Shown one piece after another: positions 35,561-48,198 of a stretch of 64,000 bases of DNA. A program made the position numbers and the translations under genes. The notes beneath the pieces are model-generated. The model saw nothing but the letters and a program-made list of their open reading frames with translations, was not told the origin of the DNA and did not search any database. The stretch covers positions 3,844,001 through 3,908,000 of the forward strand of contig OX327704.1 of NCBI GenBank assembly GCA_946807835.1, in the 5' to 3' direction. Source of the stretch: Ailanthus altissimus. Lineage: Eukaryota > Streptophyta > Magnoliopsida > Sapindales > Simaroubaceae. The first letter of the stretch is position 1, and every line of letters begins with the position of its first letter.

Positions 35561-35997
35561 CTAAGTTGAATTCTTTCAGTTTATTTTAAGGGTTGTGATC
35601 GTCCAACTTCTTTGGAGTTGATTTTAACTTATGGCCGATTTGTGGGTATTAAGCTTCATCTTTATAAATACATTTAGCAGAGGTAGATATATGTTTCTGT
35701 CTATTCATAAATAATTAAAAAAACTAAAGATCGATCTATTTTGACTATAATGGGGCGAGCTAAATCGCCTTTGGTGACTTGATCGTCTGTTTTAACTTTT
35801 TTGGAGCTATAACAATCTTGGTCGCCCTATTTCACTAACGTTATGGTGATGTTTAGATCGTACAATGCAACAAATGCCACTTTTTTAATACCTTCAAATG
35901 GTCTAGGGTCAGTTTAAATTATCTCAACCGCCCCATCTAGTTGCCATCTAAAAATCATTTGGTGCATGCTGGATGGTAATGTCTTGTTCAAATAAAT

Positions 35998-36290
35998 CTA
36001 ATCTCGCCCAAGAAAGACGTTGTAGTCACTTAATACAATGACTATATATAATAGTTCATGTTTGTTAATATAGCTAACCTTAACTTTGAGAGAAATGAAT
36101 TCATCAGCTAGAGTTTTAGGGCAGGAAAAATCTGCCATGATAACCTCAGATCGCTCTAGATCACCCTTATTAATGCCTAATTTTTGTAGCATTTTGAGCG
36201 ACAAGATATTGACTCCTAAACTGTTATCTATTATGATTCTCTTGCATGGCACTTCATTGAAGTTGGCCTTCACATATAATGGTTAGATAT
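35998..36290 (-). pseudogene. Aspartic protease of the Tat-like gypsy element
   Basis: One open frame reads CKRIIIDNSLGVNILSLKML, QKLGINKGDL, VIMADFSCPKTLADEFISLK, YIVIVLSDYNVFLGRD. This is the retropepsin-like domain of plant gypsy elements (VDNGSSVNxLPL ... F.G ... YNxxLGRDW). The active-site triplet expected as D-N/T-G reads D-N-S, so the glycine is lost and cleavage is unlikely. The plus-strand frame at 36086-36286 is its shadow. Confidence 0.85.
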
Positions 36291-36299
36291 GATTGGTCA

Positions 36300-38923
36300 T
36301 GCTGTCGATTAGATGTAGGAATGTCAAAGGTGACAGTTCATCTGACTTATTTATAATATGAAAAATGTCGACCACATCTCTGTCTAAGGTGGAATTGCCC
36401 TGGTTGGGATTAGAATAACTCAGGCAATATGACTACCATGTTTATATTTTGTGTAGGGGTTTCTTTACTTGTTACCCCTTAGTGAGGGTGGTCTGTTGGT
36501 AAGTTAAAATTGTTAGGGTTAGTCTGGTTCTCTTCAATCTTAGGCAGCGCACATTTTCGGTTAACCCATACCTAGACTTTTCTTCGAGGCTTATCACATC
36601 TCCTGATCGGCCGAAAAGGTCGTTGTTCTTTTATTGCCCTATTCTTATAAAGCTTTTTATGAGGATTTCAATTTTAGCCAAAGTCTCATAATCTAGTTCT
36701 TTACCTTGGCTAAGTGGCCTGTTCTAGACTTCTGAGCTATTCGCATCTCTGTAATAATTTTTTTTGAAGTCTTGGTTGGCTCAAAATATAAAAGAATTGA
36801 GCCCCATAATTGATTAAACAACTCTTCCTTGGCCTATTGACCTTTTATTATTTGACTTTGCTTGTCTTGGGTTTAAACGTATGTATAGGTTGTAGATGTG
36901 TGTAGGTAACTGTTAGATCACCCAGGGTCTTCTAGAAAGTGGTCTGGCATTGAGGGCAGGTTAAACAAGCCTTCTTTAGGGTCGACTGGTCCTCTGGATC
37001 TTGTTCAATAGTGACCACTCTTTCTTTTCTGGTTGCCTTTAGAGTCAAATTATTGAATTGAATCTTGATTCTTGACTTATCAGGCACTCAGAACCATATG
37101 GATGATCCTTCTCCTAGCAACATCTTTTTTAAAGAAGGGATAACCATATTCACGGCTGATGTAGGAAGGGGTTAGTCTCTACGATGAGAGTTTTGCCCTT
37201 CAAGCCAAAAAACAATTGACCTTCATTGATGAGCCTCTAAATTGCATTCCTAAAAGATACACAGTTATTTGTGCTATGTCACCAAGAATTATGCCATTTA
37301 TAATATTCATTCCCCACAAGCTGGTCGACCAAGGGAATCGTATGGCCTACGAACAATTTGATTTGCTTGTCCTTTCTAACAAATAAAAAATCTGATCAGC
37401 CTTCTATAAATTATAAGAATACTCTTTGGCAATCTAGGTGTTCTTGCCGATTTTCTTCTTTTCTTTGCTAGGCATCAAATTTTTTACACTGAGCACTCAT
37501 ACGGCCTTTCTTTTACTACCTCGGTAAGGCATACTTCCTTATCGCAAGTTAGGCTCCTCTAATTCAGTTTCTAAATTAGTCAGGATAGGTATGACCTCCA
37601 TCTGGTTCTTATAGTAAGTCTCTTTTAAGGACGCCTGATTCTGATCTTTTTCCATTAGAAGTCTTTCGTAGTTGGCGGTCTAGGCCACTAACTTATATAA
37701 ATCATAGAAGCAGTGTCCTTTAAATTATTCTCTCATCGCGAAGGAAATTATTGGATGACTATAGGATGGAGTCGGCCTTCAAAATCTTTATTTGGCATGA
37801 GGTTTGAAGTTTTCTAAATCGAATTATATAAATTGAAACTAATTCACCTGGCATCTAGGTGACTCTGCCAAATCGACCAAGGTGACCTATAGAAGTGGCT
37901 TGTAAAATTTGGCATGGACTTGTCCTCTATCTATTCCCAGTTAGTGATCGACTCTAGCACCAGATTAGTGCACCAAGTGAAGGCCATTGTTGTTATGCAA
38001 TTACTGAATAGCCTTAATTTCCAAAATAAAGACAAATTAGCCTCACTATACTACACTGCGAATATGAAGATATGTTCAAAGGTGGTGATATTTTTTTCAC
38101 CTGAAAACAAAAAGAACTCAAGGATCTTGTATCTATTCGGAAAAGAGAAAAGTGTATCTATACTGTAGGATAAGGCTTTTTATAAGATAAATACACCATG
38201 GGCCTCAAATGGACCCTATATTCTGCAACACTTTGGCTAGTATATTACGATCTAGCTCAGGTCACCCAGAACTGCTGGTGGCTTGCACTGATTTCATAGA
38301 CCCAAACTGAGTTGGCCTAAATAAGATTTAGCTGACTTAGTCTTATTTCTGGTGTAGACTTCTCAAGTTGATCGTGTTGTCGGCTTTGCCATAACTAAAA
38401 CTTTATCCTGGCTGATTCTGATGGAGTCGAGAATTAAACGAGTCAACCCTCTCAGGTTGCCTTAATATATTGACCAAACCATAGGGTAGGTTGGGTTGAT
38501 TATGTTGTTGTCATCGAGGGACTTGTAGCTCAGGGTTCGGTCAACTCTGAATTAGAGCTGTCAGCTCAAGCTGGTTTTGCCTCATCGTCTTAAAGTTCTT
38601 AAGATTGCTTCGGCTCATACTTTGATTATCTTTAAAGGCTGAAACACTGTAATCATTTGGTTGGTCGACATAATATCGAGTCTTGGGCAATCTAAGAAAC
38701 CAGCCCTTGAATGTCGGCCGTCAAAAAGCCTAGGGTATAGAAGAGTACTATAGTAAATCTTTTTCAACTGTTGGTTCAATAGATCTTCTTCAGTATAGGC
38801 TAAACTCGCCCCATCCTACTCAACTTTTATTAGACCTCTGAGCTGAGGTGGTGTAGTCGTGGATGACTCAATTCTATTCTTTCCTGTGAGATTTTTAGCC
38901 ATTTGTCTAGTTTTTACTAGCAT
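36300..38923 (-). pseudogene. gag of the Tat-like gypsy element (broken)
   Basis: The start is taken at 38923, ATG downstream of the PBS, giving MLVKTRQMAKNLTGKNRIES and STTTPPQLRGLIKVE, then a stop. Further on, shifted frames keep gag landmarks: SITNWEEIEDK-like text, RERFKGHCFYDLYKLVARTA-like text (near 37700), NYERLLMEKDQ, and KEYSYNLQKADQIF-like text. A C-terminal piece carries CPQC. The region is rich in stops and frameshifts, so residues quoted as 'like' come from broken frames read with obvious substitutions. Confidence 0.75.
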
Positions 38924-38934
38924 GTAAGGAATGT

Positions 38935-38957
38935 GGTCCCATTGGGCATACCAAAAA
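38935..38957 (-). other. Primer binding site of the Tat-like element
   Basis: The minus strand reads TTTTTGGTATGCCCAATGGG ACC three bases after the LTR end. It resembles TTTGGCACGCCCRGTGGGAC, the motif I remember from this position in Tat/Retand elements. The cognate tRNA was not worked out. Confidence 0.6.
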
Positions 38958-38960
38958 GAA

Positions 38961-39415
38961 TGTTCACAAAAATATGCTTTAGGTCTATATAAATTCTGTG
39001 TTTGACTAGACAAAGGTTGCCCCATATACGAGAGAAGCCAAGACTGAAGGATTTTACTAAAGTTTATCACTAAACTTGAGTTGGGAACCACAGGCAAGAT
39101 CTATAGCTAGATCTGGCTGTGGTGTAGCAAGTGTGTCACAGGGGTTATTCATGGAGGAGGACGAATAAAGTTCTATCAACAAGGTCGTGGTATTTTTAAC
39201 AAGCAAAGACGCAGAGTCTTAGATTGAACGACAAAAATGGGAGAACAAAGATAAATGCTAAGAAACTTGTGTAAATTATACATATTGAATAGTTTATAAT
39301 GTAAATAATAAGAAATCAAGCGTATTTATAGACTGTAAATCCCTATACAAAACTTACTTTCTCAAGGAAAAGAATCATAATACAACACGACTTCCTTTTT
39401 AGGTTGGTGTCAACA
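38961..39415 (-). repeat. 5' LTR of the Tat-like gypsy element
   Basis: 38961-39395 matches 13231-13685. On the minus strand it ends GTGAACA at 38961. Its start is taken as TGTTGACACCAACC at 39415 because GTAAA follows, nearly matching ATAAA at the other end. The last 20 bp do not match the other LTR, so truncation with filler is possible. The minus-strand frame 39097-38816 crosses from LTR into gag and is not a gene in itself. Confidence 0.7.
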
Positions 39416-40560
39416 GTAAAACAGTGAGAAGATGTCTTTAGAATTAAAACATGCATAAATATTATACCCATTATCTAAAATATTTTTTTATTATTAGTTA
39501 AAATGCTCCCCTGCCATCTTTTTTTTTTTTTAATCTTTTAAAGATACAATAGCTTCAAGCAACTAATTGGTAAGTATACTTGATGCACACAAACTCAAGG
39601 GTTCCAAGAACTATACTACTAGCATATGACTCTCAAAATTGTTCTAAATTATATAAAGCTTGGGTATGTGATTGATTAATCCTTGCCCTAAGGTGTTTTG
39701 ATGATGCCACCCTAGAGGAAAGGAAGACATATCAGAAATATTTAGATAATGATTTGAAAGTTAAATCTTACATCCTTGTCTCAATGTCTATCGAGTTCCA
39801 AAGAAAACATGTCTACTTAGATAGTGCTAGCAGTATAATGCTCTATCTAAAAAAGTTATTCGGCAACCAATCTCAAGTTGAAATATATAGGGTGCCAAAT
39901 CTCTATTTCAGGCTAGACTTGATGAAGGCAGTCTTATTAGTCTCAACGTCTTTAAGATTATTAGACATATCGAGAGGTTGGAGACTATAGATATAATGCT
40001 AAATAATTCATTAAGGAATAGTTTGATTCTCCAATGGCTTCTAGATTCTTTCGTATAGTTCATCATGAACTTTAATATATAAGGATTGATCCCCATATAT
40101 GCTGAGTTGTATAATATGTTAAGGACAGCTAAGGATGACATGAACAAAGGAGGCTCGACCCTTTTATATTCACCATGCTTCATTTTTTACCTCGAAGGAT
40201 TCTAAGAAGCCTAAAGGGAAGAAGAAAAAATGATAAAGCAGACACCTAACATGGGTCCTCAGAAGTGACCAATATCTAAGCTCATGAGAAGACCAAAAGT
40301 AAAGAAAAGTGTTTCCATTACGACAAGGATGGGCACTGGAAGCGTAACTGCCTGAGGTACCTTGCCACGATTAAGAAGACCCCTTCAGGAATATGCTTAC
40401 CAATTATTGACATTTCTTTAGCCTTTGATGCTAGTTTTAGATAGATATTAGATATCGCTTGTCCTTCTCACATCTGCAATGTATTGCAAAGTCTGAGGGA
40501 AGTTAGATTGATGTAGCATGCCGAAGTGTAGCTTCGTATGGGAAATAGTGATTTCCTTCT
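39416..40560 (+). pseudogene. Copia gag and protease of the outer family-A element (broken)
   Basis: Gag is readable from about 39730: TYQKYLDNDLKVKSYILVSM, IEFQRKHVYLDSASSIMLYL, KKLFGNQSQVE, then broken frames with RLETIDIMLNN-like and LRTAKDDMNKGGS text. The zinc knuckle is at 40310-40351 and reads CFHYDKDGHWKRNC; the second cysteine is Tyr. The protease site at about 40444-40482 reads ILDIACPSHICN, where DTG has become DIA. No LTR precedes it directly. The 5' side is the gypsy LTR at 39415, and the missing LTR is inferred to be 8646-10690. Confidence 0.8.
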
Positions 40561-43351
40561 AGTCAAAGCAAATGGATATTTTGATTTGCTTCTCCTTTGT
40601 AATAGAAATATTATATTGTATAACTGTTATTTTGTGCCAAACATTATATGATAGATTGTATCCCTTCCTATGCTAGATTATAAAGGATATCATATGTATA
40701 TTTGGAACCGTTCGTTATGTTTATATGATATGGACAATGTTATGTTAGTTGAATATTGGTTAGTTAATGGCCATTATATATTGGATACAATAAGAAATAT
40801 CAGAATGTACAAGTTACTGTTAGTAGTAGCTCAAAAATATTAAATGAAACCGAATTATGGCATATAAGATTGGGTCATATAGGTGTAAGATGCATATCAC
40901 TTCTAGTTAAGAATGGTCGAATACTTTGAATATAGAATCTTATCCATTTTATGAATATTTTATTCAAGGGAAAGTAACCCAATCTCTCTTTATGGGTGTT
41001 GGATAATATGCCACTGATTTATTAGAATTACTACATAGTGATGTATATGGTTTAATGAATCATGTTGTAATTAATGGATTTTGATACTTTGTAGTCTTTA
41101 TCGATGATCTGTCATAATTTGGATATGTGATCCTTATGAAACATAAGTCAGAAACCTTTGAAAATTTATAGAGTTTCGACTTAAAATAAAGAAACAAAAT
41201 GGCATGTACATTAAATATTTTTAATTGGATCGAGGCAGTGAGTACATGAGTAGTGATTTTTAGATTATTTGAAGGAGAATATGATTCTCGCTCAATATAG
41301 TCCTCTAGGTACTCCGTAAGACAATAGTGTTTTAGGGAAGAGGAATTAGACTCTATTAGATATGGTCCGATAGATGATGTGCTTTATCGATCTCCTGAAA
41401 TATCTATAGGGATATGCTCTAAAAACTACTGCTCATATCTTAAATAAAGTTCCATCAAAAGCTATTCCATCTAATCTGTATAAGATATAGAATGGAAGAA
41501 AACCAAGTTTTAAGTATGTTAATATTTATGATTGTCCTGCTTACGTAATAGGATAAACTTGCACCCAATGGGTATAAGTATTAGTTCATTGGGTTTTCTA
41601 AGCATTTAATGGGATACTAGTTCTATGATCCTAAGGAACAAAATGTGTTCGTTACTCATAGCGCCATTTTTTTAAAGAAATAGTTTCTTATAGATCGTGG
41701 GAATTATAGAAAGATTAAATTTGATGAAGTCAATCAGAATGAAAATGAACCAACGATAAAATATCAGGCTCAATCGAGTGAGATACCTTTAACACATCCT
41801 CCATGTAAGTCAGAAAAGATGTCAAGATCACCTCTAAGGTATGGTTTGATACCTAAAGGTACCCTTGGTGTTTTGTTAGTTAAAGAAAAATATTATATAA
41901 TGTATAGAGAGGCGATCTTGGGCATCGGCTAAAGAAAATAACAAGATGTTATGGAATGTGAAATTGACTCTCTGCATCACAAATAAGTCAGAGACTTAGT
42001 TGAGCTTCTCGAATGAATAGTTCCTATTGATTATAAACGAATTTACACGCAGAAGTGTAGGCTCGATGGAAAGGTAGAGACCTTTAAAGCTCAATTGGTG
42101 GCAAAACGTTATACTCAATGACCTAGGAATAATTTTGAGAAACCTTTTCACCAATAGTGATGCTTAAGTCAATACGTATTTTATTAGCAATTGCTACATA
42201 TTATGATTTTGAGATCTAGCATATGGATGTAAAACCGGTGTTCCTGAATAGATATCTTGAGGAAGAACATGGAATAACTTAAAGATTTTGCATATAACCT
42301 AACTTCTGGTCTTGTATACAAACTGAAGAAGTCTATTTATAGACTTAAACAGGCCCTTGAAGCTGGAATCTTTGTTTTGATGAGGTAATCAAAGGTCTAG
42401 CTTCATCAAAAATAAAAAAGAAGCATATGTGTATAGACAGGTCAGTAAAAGAATGATAGTCTTCTTAGTGCTCTAAATAGACGTCATAATGATTATTGAG
42501 AATGATATCGGTATGTTACAATCAGTGAAAAGTTATCTAAGTAAGAACTTCTCTATGAAGAATTTGGGAGAGACTTTCTGTATAGTGGGTATAAATCTTT
42601 ATAGAGATAAAGCTACAAAGCTTTAGCAACTATAAGATATAGTTTTAGTAACTGTAAGAAAATTAATATACCTTTAGACATGGCATATATCTTTCAAGGA
42701 AGATGTGTCCTCAAAAAGAAGATGAAAGAGTTAGAATGTCTAACATCCCATATGCATCAATTGTTGAAAGCTTGATGTATTCCATGATATATACGAGACT
42801 TGACATCAGTATGGCTGTATATGTTACAAACTGGTATCAATCTAATCTAGGTGACAGCCATTGGATGACAGTGAAACATATTCTTAAATACCTTAAGGGT
42901 ACAAAGGACAAGCTTTTCATATATTGAGACATCGACTTATAAGTGAGACGATACACAGATTCAGACTTCTAGTATGATCTAGATGATAGAAAGTCTACAT
43001 CTAAGTACGTATTCATTCTCAACGATTCTACAGTGAGTTATAAAAGCACCAAGTAAGGGTCTACAACTGATTCTACCATAGAGGTTGAATATATTGCAGC
43101 CTCAGAAGCAGCGAAATAATTATTATAGATATATAAGTTTGTTGTCGAGCTTTTTGATAAATGCTATCCTATTGTTTTGCGAGAATAACAAGGTCATTGC
43201 TCAAGCCAAAAAGTCAAGAGCATACCAGAAGTCTAAACACGTGGAGCAAAAATATCATATAGTTAGAGAGATATTAGCTAGAGAAGATGTAATAATTTAT
43301 AAATTATGGGTATTAGATACCATTACGAATTACACTAAAGTAAGTGGCAAT
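40561..43351 (+). pseudogene. Copia integrase, RT and RNase H of the outer family-A element (broken)
   Basis: The pre-integrase motif is visible near 40850 (NETELWHIRLGHIG across a frameshift). Integrase core words follow at about 41010-41160 (ATDLLELLHSDVYGLMNH-like, YFVVFIDDLS, LMKHKSETFE). RT pieces lie at 41860-42660. The clear frame 42703-42927 gives KEDERVRMSNIPYASIVESL, MYSMIYTRLDISMAVYVTNW, YQSNLGDSHWMTVKHILKYL: the RT-RNase H connection. RNase H words continue to 43320 (RKSTSKYVFILND), ending LDTITNYT. Compared with 47160-47260, about 80 bp of the RNase H tail is deleted near 43305. A polypurine tract AAAGTAAGTGGCAAT precedes the 3' LTR. Confidence 0.8.
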
Positions 43352-45260
43352 TGTTGGGATATGTGCCTACGTGTCATCCAATTATGTATGAATATTTATA
43401 TTTTAATATTTACACAATCATCATTTTATTAAATTGTTAATTATATTTATTAAATGATAAGTTGCTTGTAATATTTTGGACATTGTATGATTTAAAGGAG
43501 TTTAAATTTGGTCTAAAAGAGTTTAGATCAATAATAAGAGTTATAACTACTAAGAGTTAGTAGGTTATAGAAGTTAAAAAATCTAAGGAGTTAGACTTGT
43601 CTGAATTGGAACAAAGACTTGAGAATATATTAATAATGACATAGTTGCAAATGGTGTTAAGAGATGTCATTATACAGTCTGTTCTCAAACACTATATTCA
43701 TGATCTATTTCACCGATATGGATCTATCTATAAAACTCTTTCATATAGATTAGTGTATGTATATATCCGGTTGGTGCAGATGGTTAGTCTTAGTAAACTA
43801 TGAGCTTAGTGGAAGCCTGTATAGGCGTATAGTTATTCAGTGAAGACTGGGTACTAAACAGACTCATAAAGACCTCCAATAAACATCCCATGAAGCTGTC
43901 AATGACAGGTTTTATTGATTTAAATAGTATTTATAGTCCTTAGACTTGAGCACTACAGTGGGCTTATGAGTAATCCGCTATACTTTAGTTTCACACATGT
44001 CAAAAACCTTTTATGGTCCGACCGCTAGGTGTTATTGGGTATGGTTCGATGCTCATAGAGTCCGATGTGCGTAGATATGAGATCCATCAACTCACATAAG
44101 TGAGTTGTATATTCTGATGCTCCACAAATGTATTTCAAAAAGTCTTATGGCTATAAGCAGTAAACCTGAATAATAGTTTTTCATGGAATAAACAATATTG
44201 TAAAAATATTTGTGGATATTGTTTATAGGAATACGAATCTAAGATAAGTTCATGGATGAGCAAATAAAAATTTTACAGTGATGATCAAGATCTTTGCTCT
44301 TCTAAGATATAAGTGATAGAAGAATTATATATATATGTTATGACCTTAACTTGAATGGTCTAACGTGTCAATTTTTAATATCCGTAACATGTGTGTATGG
44401 CATTGTTCATGGACATATGAAGGAGTTTCATATGACAAATTGGGTATGGACCTAGGGAGTCTTACAATAAAAAGTGTACTCATTGTGCATTAGTGTAACA
44501 GACTGGATTGAATAGTTTGATCGAGAAAATTCTAGCAAATCTGATATTTATTTCAAGATCCCTTGGGATGTGCACTTGTCATGACTTAAGTGTTAAGCAC
44601 ATCAATTTATTAGTTAACAAGAGTTGTTAACAAATAGGATAACAAGTATCACAATTTAGGCCCTTGATTGTTTGCCATCTTGTTGACTAAAATGACATTG
44701 CTTATGAAATAAGCAAGAAAATTTAAATCATGCAAAAATTAGTTATGTTTTTATTATTATTGTAAAGTCAACAAATTATTAATAAAATTAATGGTCCATA
44801 TTATTTTTAATTAAATAAAAGGGAAATGAAAACACATGGCCATGGCTTATGGCATTGTGGTGGGGGCTGTGTATTGACAAAAAAGACAGGTAAATTGCTT
44901 ATGAAAATGGAATTGTTTTTCATTTGGCATTTGAATGGAACTTTTGGCTCGACAAAGAGAAGGAAAATGAACGCATTTTTCAAGTAATGAAAAGAGTCTT
45001 CTATTCATCATCCTTTTCATTTAGGCCAAAAACAATTCAAGCAATAATGAGATTGTTCTGGTTGTTCAAGAGTTGAACAAAAGGAAAACAATTTGATTGC
45101 TTTGAACAAAATTACTTAATTGGTAAAAAAGTTAACCAAATAATTATGTTTAAGTGTTAAACAATTTTGTTGGAATTGGAAAATTAGATTTCTCAATCTC
45201 AAATTTACTATAATGATGAAACTTAAATTTAAATGTGTGTGTTGTATTAGGAAATTAGAT
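43352..45260 (+). repeat. Family-A copia LTR between two pol regions
   Basis: It starts TGTTGGGATATGTGCCTACG after a polypurine tract, so it is the 3' LTR of the gag-pol at 39416-43351. It lacks the last 100 or so bases. At about 45260 (GGAAATTAGAT) it joins integrase sequence of a second copia unit. It is closest to 8646-10690, including the shared GACATCTTGTCGACTAAAAT-type central block. Confidence 0.85.
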
Positions 45261-47262
45261 ATAGTTCGATCGATGATGAGCTTCACTGATCTCCCAAAAT
45301 ATCTATGGGGATATGCTCTATAAACTGTTGCTCATACCTTCAATAGAGTACTATCGAAAGTTGTTCCATCTAATCTATATGAGATATAAAATAGAAGGAA
45401 ACTAAGTCTTAAGCATGTTAAGATTTGGGGATAACAGTTCTATGATCCTAAGAAACAAAATGTGTTTGTGGCTCATAACGCCACTTTCCTAGAGAAATAA
45501 TTTTTCATAGATCGTATAGATTATAGAAAGATTAAACTTAATGAAGTCAATCAGAATGAAAATAAACCAACGATGGAACGTAAAGCTTAATCAAGTGGGA
45601 TACCTTTAACACACTCCTTTACATAGGTTAGAAAGAATGTTAGGCCCAACTGCAAGGTATAGTTTGATACCTGAAGGTGTCCTTGGTGTTTTCTTAGTTG
45701 AAGAAAAGAATACTATGACTTTATAGATAGGCAATATTAGGCATCAACTCGAGAAAATAACAAGATGTTATAAAATTCAAAATTGACTCAATGCATAACA
45801 AAAAAGTCTAGGACTTGGTTGAGCTTCTAGAAGGAATGGTTCCTATCAGTTATAAATGAATTTACAAGTGAAATCATAGGCTCGATAAGAAGGTAAAGAC
45901 CATTAAAGCCCGATTAGTGGTGAAAGTTATACTCAGCGATTTGGGATCGATTATGAGGAAATCTTTTCACCAGTAGTGATTCTTAAGTCAATTCAAATTT
46001 TATTGGCAATTGTTGCTTATTATGATTTTAAGATCTGGCAGATAGATTTAAAGACGACATTCCTAAATAAATATCTCAAAGAAGTACACAAAAAAGCTTG
46101 AAGACTTTGCATTTAACCTCACTTCTGGTCTTATAAGAAAAGCAAGCCTCTCAAACCTAGAATCTTTGTTTTGATGATGTAATCAAAGGGTCTGGTTTCT
46201 TTAAGAACGAAGAGTAAGTATGTGTGTTCAGAAATGATAGTATGAGCATGATAGTCTTCTTGGTTCTGTATATAGACGACATACTAATAATTGGGAATGA
46301 TATCGGTATGTTACACTCAGTGAAAAGTTATTTGAGTAAGAACTTCTCCATAAAGTATTTGGAAGAGGATTTCTACATACTGGATATAAAGCTTTATAGA
46401 GATAGAGCTAAGAAGCTGATAAGACTCTTTCAAACATCATACATAGATAATGTCTTAGAAATATACAGTTTTAGTAATTGTAAGATAGTTAATGTACCAT
46501 TTATACATAACATTAATTTTTTAAGGTAGATGTATCCTCAGAAGGAAGATGAAAGAGTTAGAATGTCTAACATCCTGTATACATTAACTGTTGGACGTGT
46601 GATGTATGTTATGATTTATACGAGACTTGACATCAGTATAACTATAAATGTTACAAACTGGTATCAGTCTGATTTAGGTGAAAGCCATTGGATGACAATG
46701 AAATATGTCTTTAAATACTTCAAGGATACAAAGGACAAGTTTTTTATATATGGATACAGTGACTTACAAGTGAGAAGATACACAGATTCAGACTTTTAGT
46801 CTAATCTAGATGATAGAAAGTCTACATCTAGGTATATATTCATTCTCAATGATACTGTAATCTGTTGGAAAAGCACTAAGCAGGGGTCCACAACTGATTA
46901 TACCAAAGAGGTAGAATATATTGTAACCTCAAAAGCAGCAAAAGAAGCCATGTGAATATGCAAATTTGTCGCGAACTCAAAATAGTCTCAAGTTCAATGG
47001 ATCATATCTCATTATTTTACGACAACAATGGTGCCATTTAAAAGCCAAAATGCCAAGAGTACACTAGAGATCTAAACATTTGTAGAGAAAATACAACATA
47101 GTTAGAGAGATATTAGCTAGAGAAGATATAATAATTTGTAAATTTGACTCTATCAATAATGTAGCGGACTCACTGACTAAAACCTTAACTCCCAAAGTGT
47201 TTGAGAAGTACATGAAGTCTATGGGTATTAGATACCATCACGAATGGCATTAGAGCGAGTGA
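45261..47262 (+). pseudogene. Second copia pol remnant (late integrase, RT, RNase H)
   Basis: It begins inside late integrase (SFTDLPKYLWGYAL-like, VPSNLYEI) with no gag. RT is best at 46224-46529: SMIVFLVLYIDDILIIGNDI, MLHSVKSYLSKNFSIKYLEE, KKLIRLFQTSYIDNVLEIYS; the YIDD box is intact. After one stop, 46530-46799 continues with KEDERVRMSNILYTLTVGRV, LDISITINVTNWYQSDLGES, HWMTMKYVFKYFKDTKDKFF. RNase H continues in broken frames (RKSTSRYIFILND, EVEYI) and ends SLTKTL...FEKYMKSMGIRYHHEWH. Polypurine tract AGAGCGAGTGAGAGTT precedes the next LTR. Most of it parallels 41380-43351. Confidence 0.8.
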
Positions 47263-47267
47263 GAGTT

Positions 47268-47665
47268 TGTTAGAATTTGTGCTTACGTGCCATCCCATTT
47301 TTATGAATATTTTATTTTAATATTTATACAATTAATTTTTCATTAAAATCACTAATTATATTAATTAAAAGGCAATATACTTATAACGTTTCAGATATTG
47401 TATGATCTGAAGGAGTTCAGAGTTGATCTAAAGGAGTTTAGATCAGTGTTAAGAATTTACAACACTAAGAGTTAATAAGTTATAAGTGTTAGCAAAATCT
47501 AAAGAGTTAGAACCTTGTCTAAAATAGGACAAAGGTCGGAGAATATATTAGTAATAACCTAGTTGCAAAGAATTGTAAATGATACTAGGAGATGTCATTA
47601 TATAGTCTATTCTCAAACATTATGTTTTGGATTTATTTTACCGATACTAGTGTATCAGTGAAATA
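47268..47665 (+). repeat. Family-A copia 3' LTR, truncated
   Basis: It starts TGTTAGAATTTGTGCTTACG after the polypurine tract and follows the family for about 400 bp, through GATCTGAAGGAGTTCAGAG, to ACCGATACTAGTGTATCAGT. Family similarity stops near 47665. The remaining 1.8 kb of LTR is absent. Confidence 0.85.
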
Positions 47666-48198
47666 CGTTTACTATTAAGAGCCTTATTTCAAAACCAAGA
47701 AAAAAAAAGTAAACGATTCTTTCCCAATCAAAAGAGAAAGAGAATAGATTGTATTTTTGTGTTCTAGGCTCTATAAATTTTAACATCATGAAACAAAAAC
47801 ACGAAAAACAAAAGCGAGCTCTAGCATTCGAAATTCTTTAATGGCTTATTTCATCGAGGAGGAAAATACATTAATTATAGATATAAACCTTATACTTGAA
47901 GAAACGCTTTTTGTTTCCTAATTTTGAAAGAGAGTTTTTATTTTAATATCTGTAAAAATGAATATTTGTGTCTATTAATAGAAATTCCAGTTATAATAAA
48001 CTATTCTCTATAATGGGGTTACAAATCATGACACGAAGTTTATTTTAGAGCTTTTTTTTCTAATTTTTCAGTTAATAGGTTTTCAAAAAAATTATCTTCT
48101 TTCATTAAAATAGATTTTTTTATGACATGCATGTTAATATCTCTGTGAACATTAGTCTTTAATAGGTTTTCTGGTTTATAGATGCTTGTTTATTTTGT
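47666..48198. other. AT-rich spacer
   Basis: No gene, repeat or motif is recognised here. Short A-runs and T-runs occur. Confidence 0.5.

Larger units (their letters stand above)
13231..39415 (-). mobile_element. Tat-like Ty3/gypsy element with antisense PMD ORF, carrying four later insertions
   Basis: Minus-strand order: 5' LTR (39415-38961), PBS (38957-38935), gag, protease, RT, RNase H, integrase (ending near 26890), then a plus-strand PMD ORF and the 3' LTR (13788-13231). Removing the four nested insertions with one target copy each (14379-16589, 19775-25953, 28713-30116, 30632-34711) leaves about 12.3 kb, a normal length for this lineage. Reading frames continue across three of the breaks, which supports the reconstruction. 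Flanks ATAAA and GTAAA are a 4-of-5 match for a target duplication. All ORFs carry stops and frameshifts. Class is inferred from protein motifs, not from a search. Confidence 0.8.

Noticed and set aside
39754..40183. Two overlapping frames (plus and minus) as separate small genes
   Set aside because: The plus frame is copia gag and the minus frame is its shadow.
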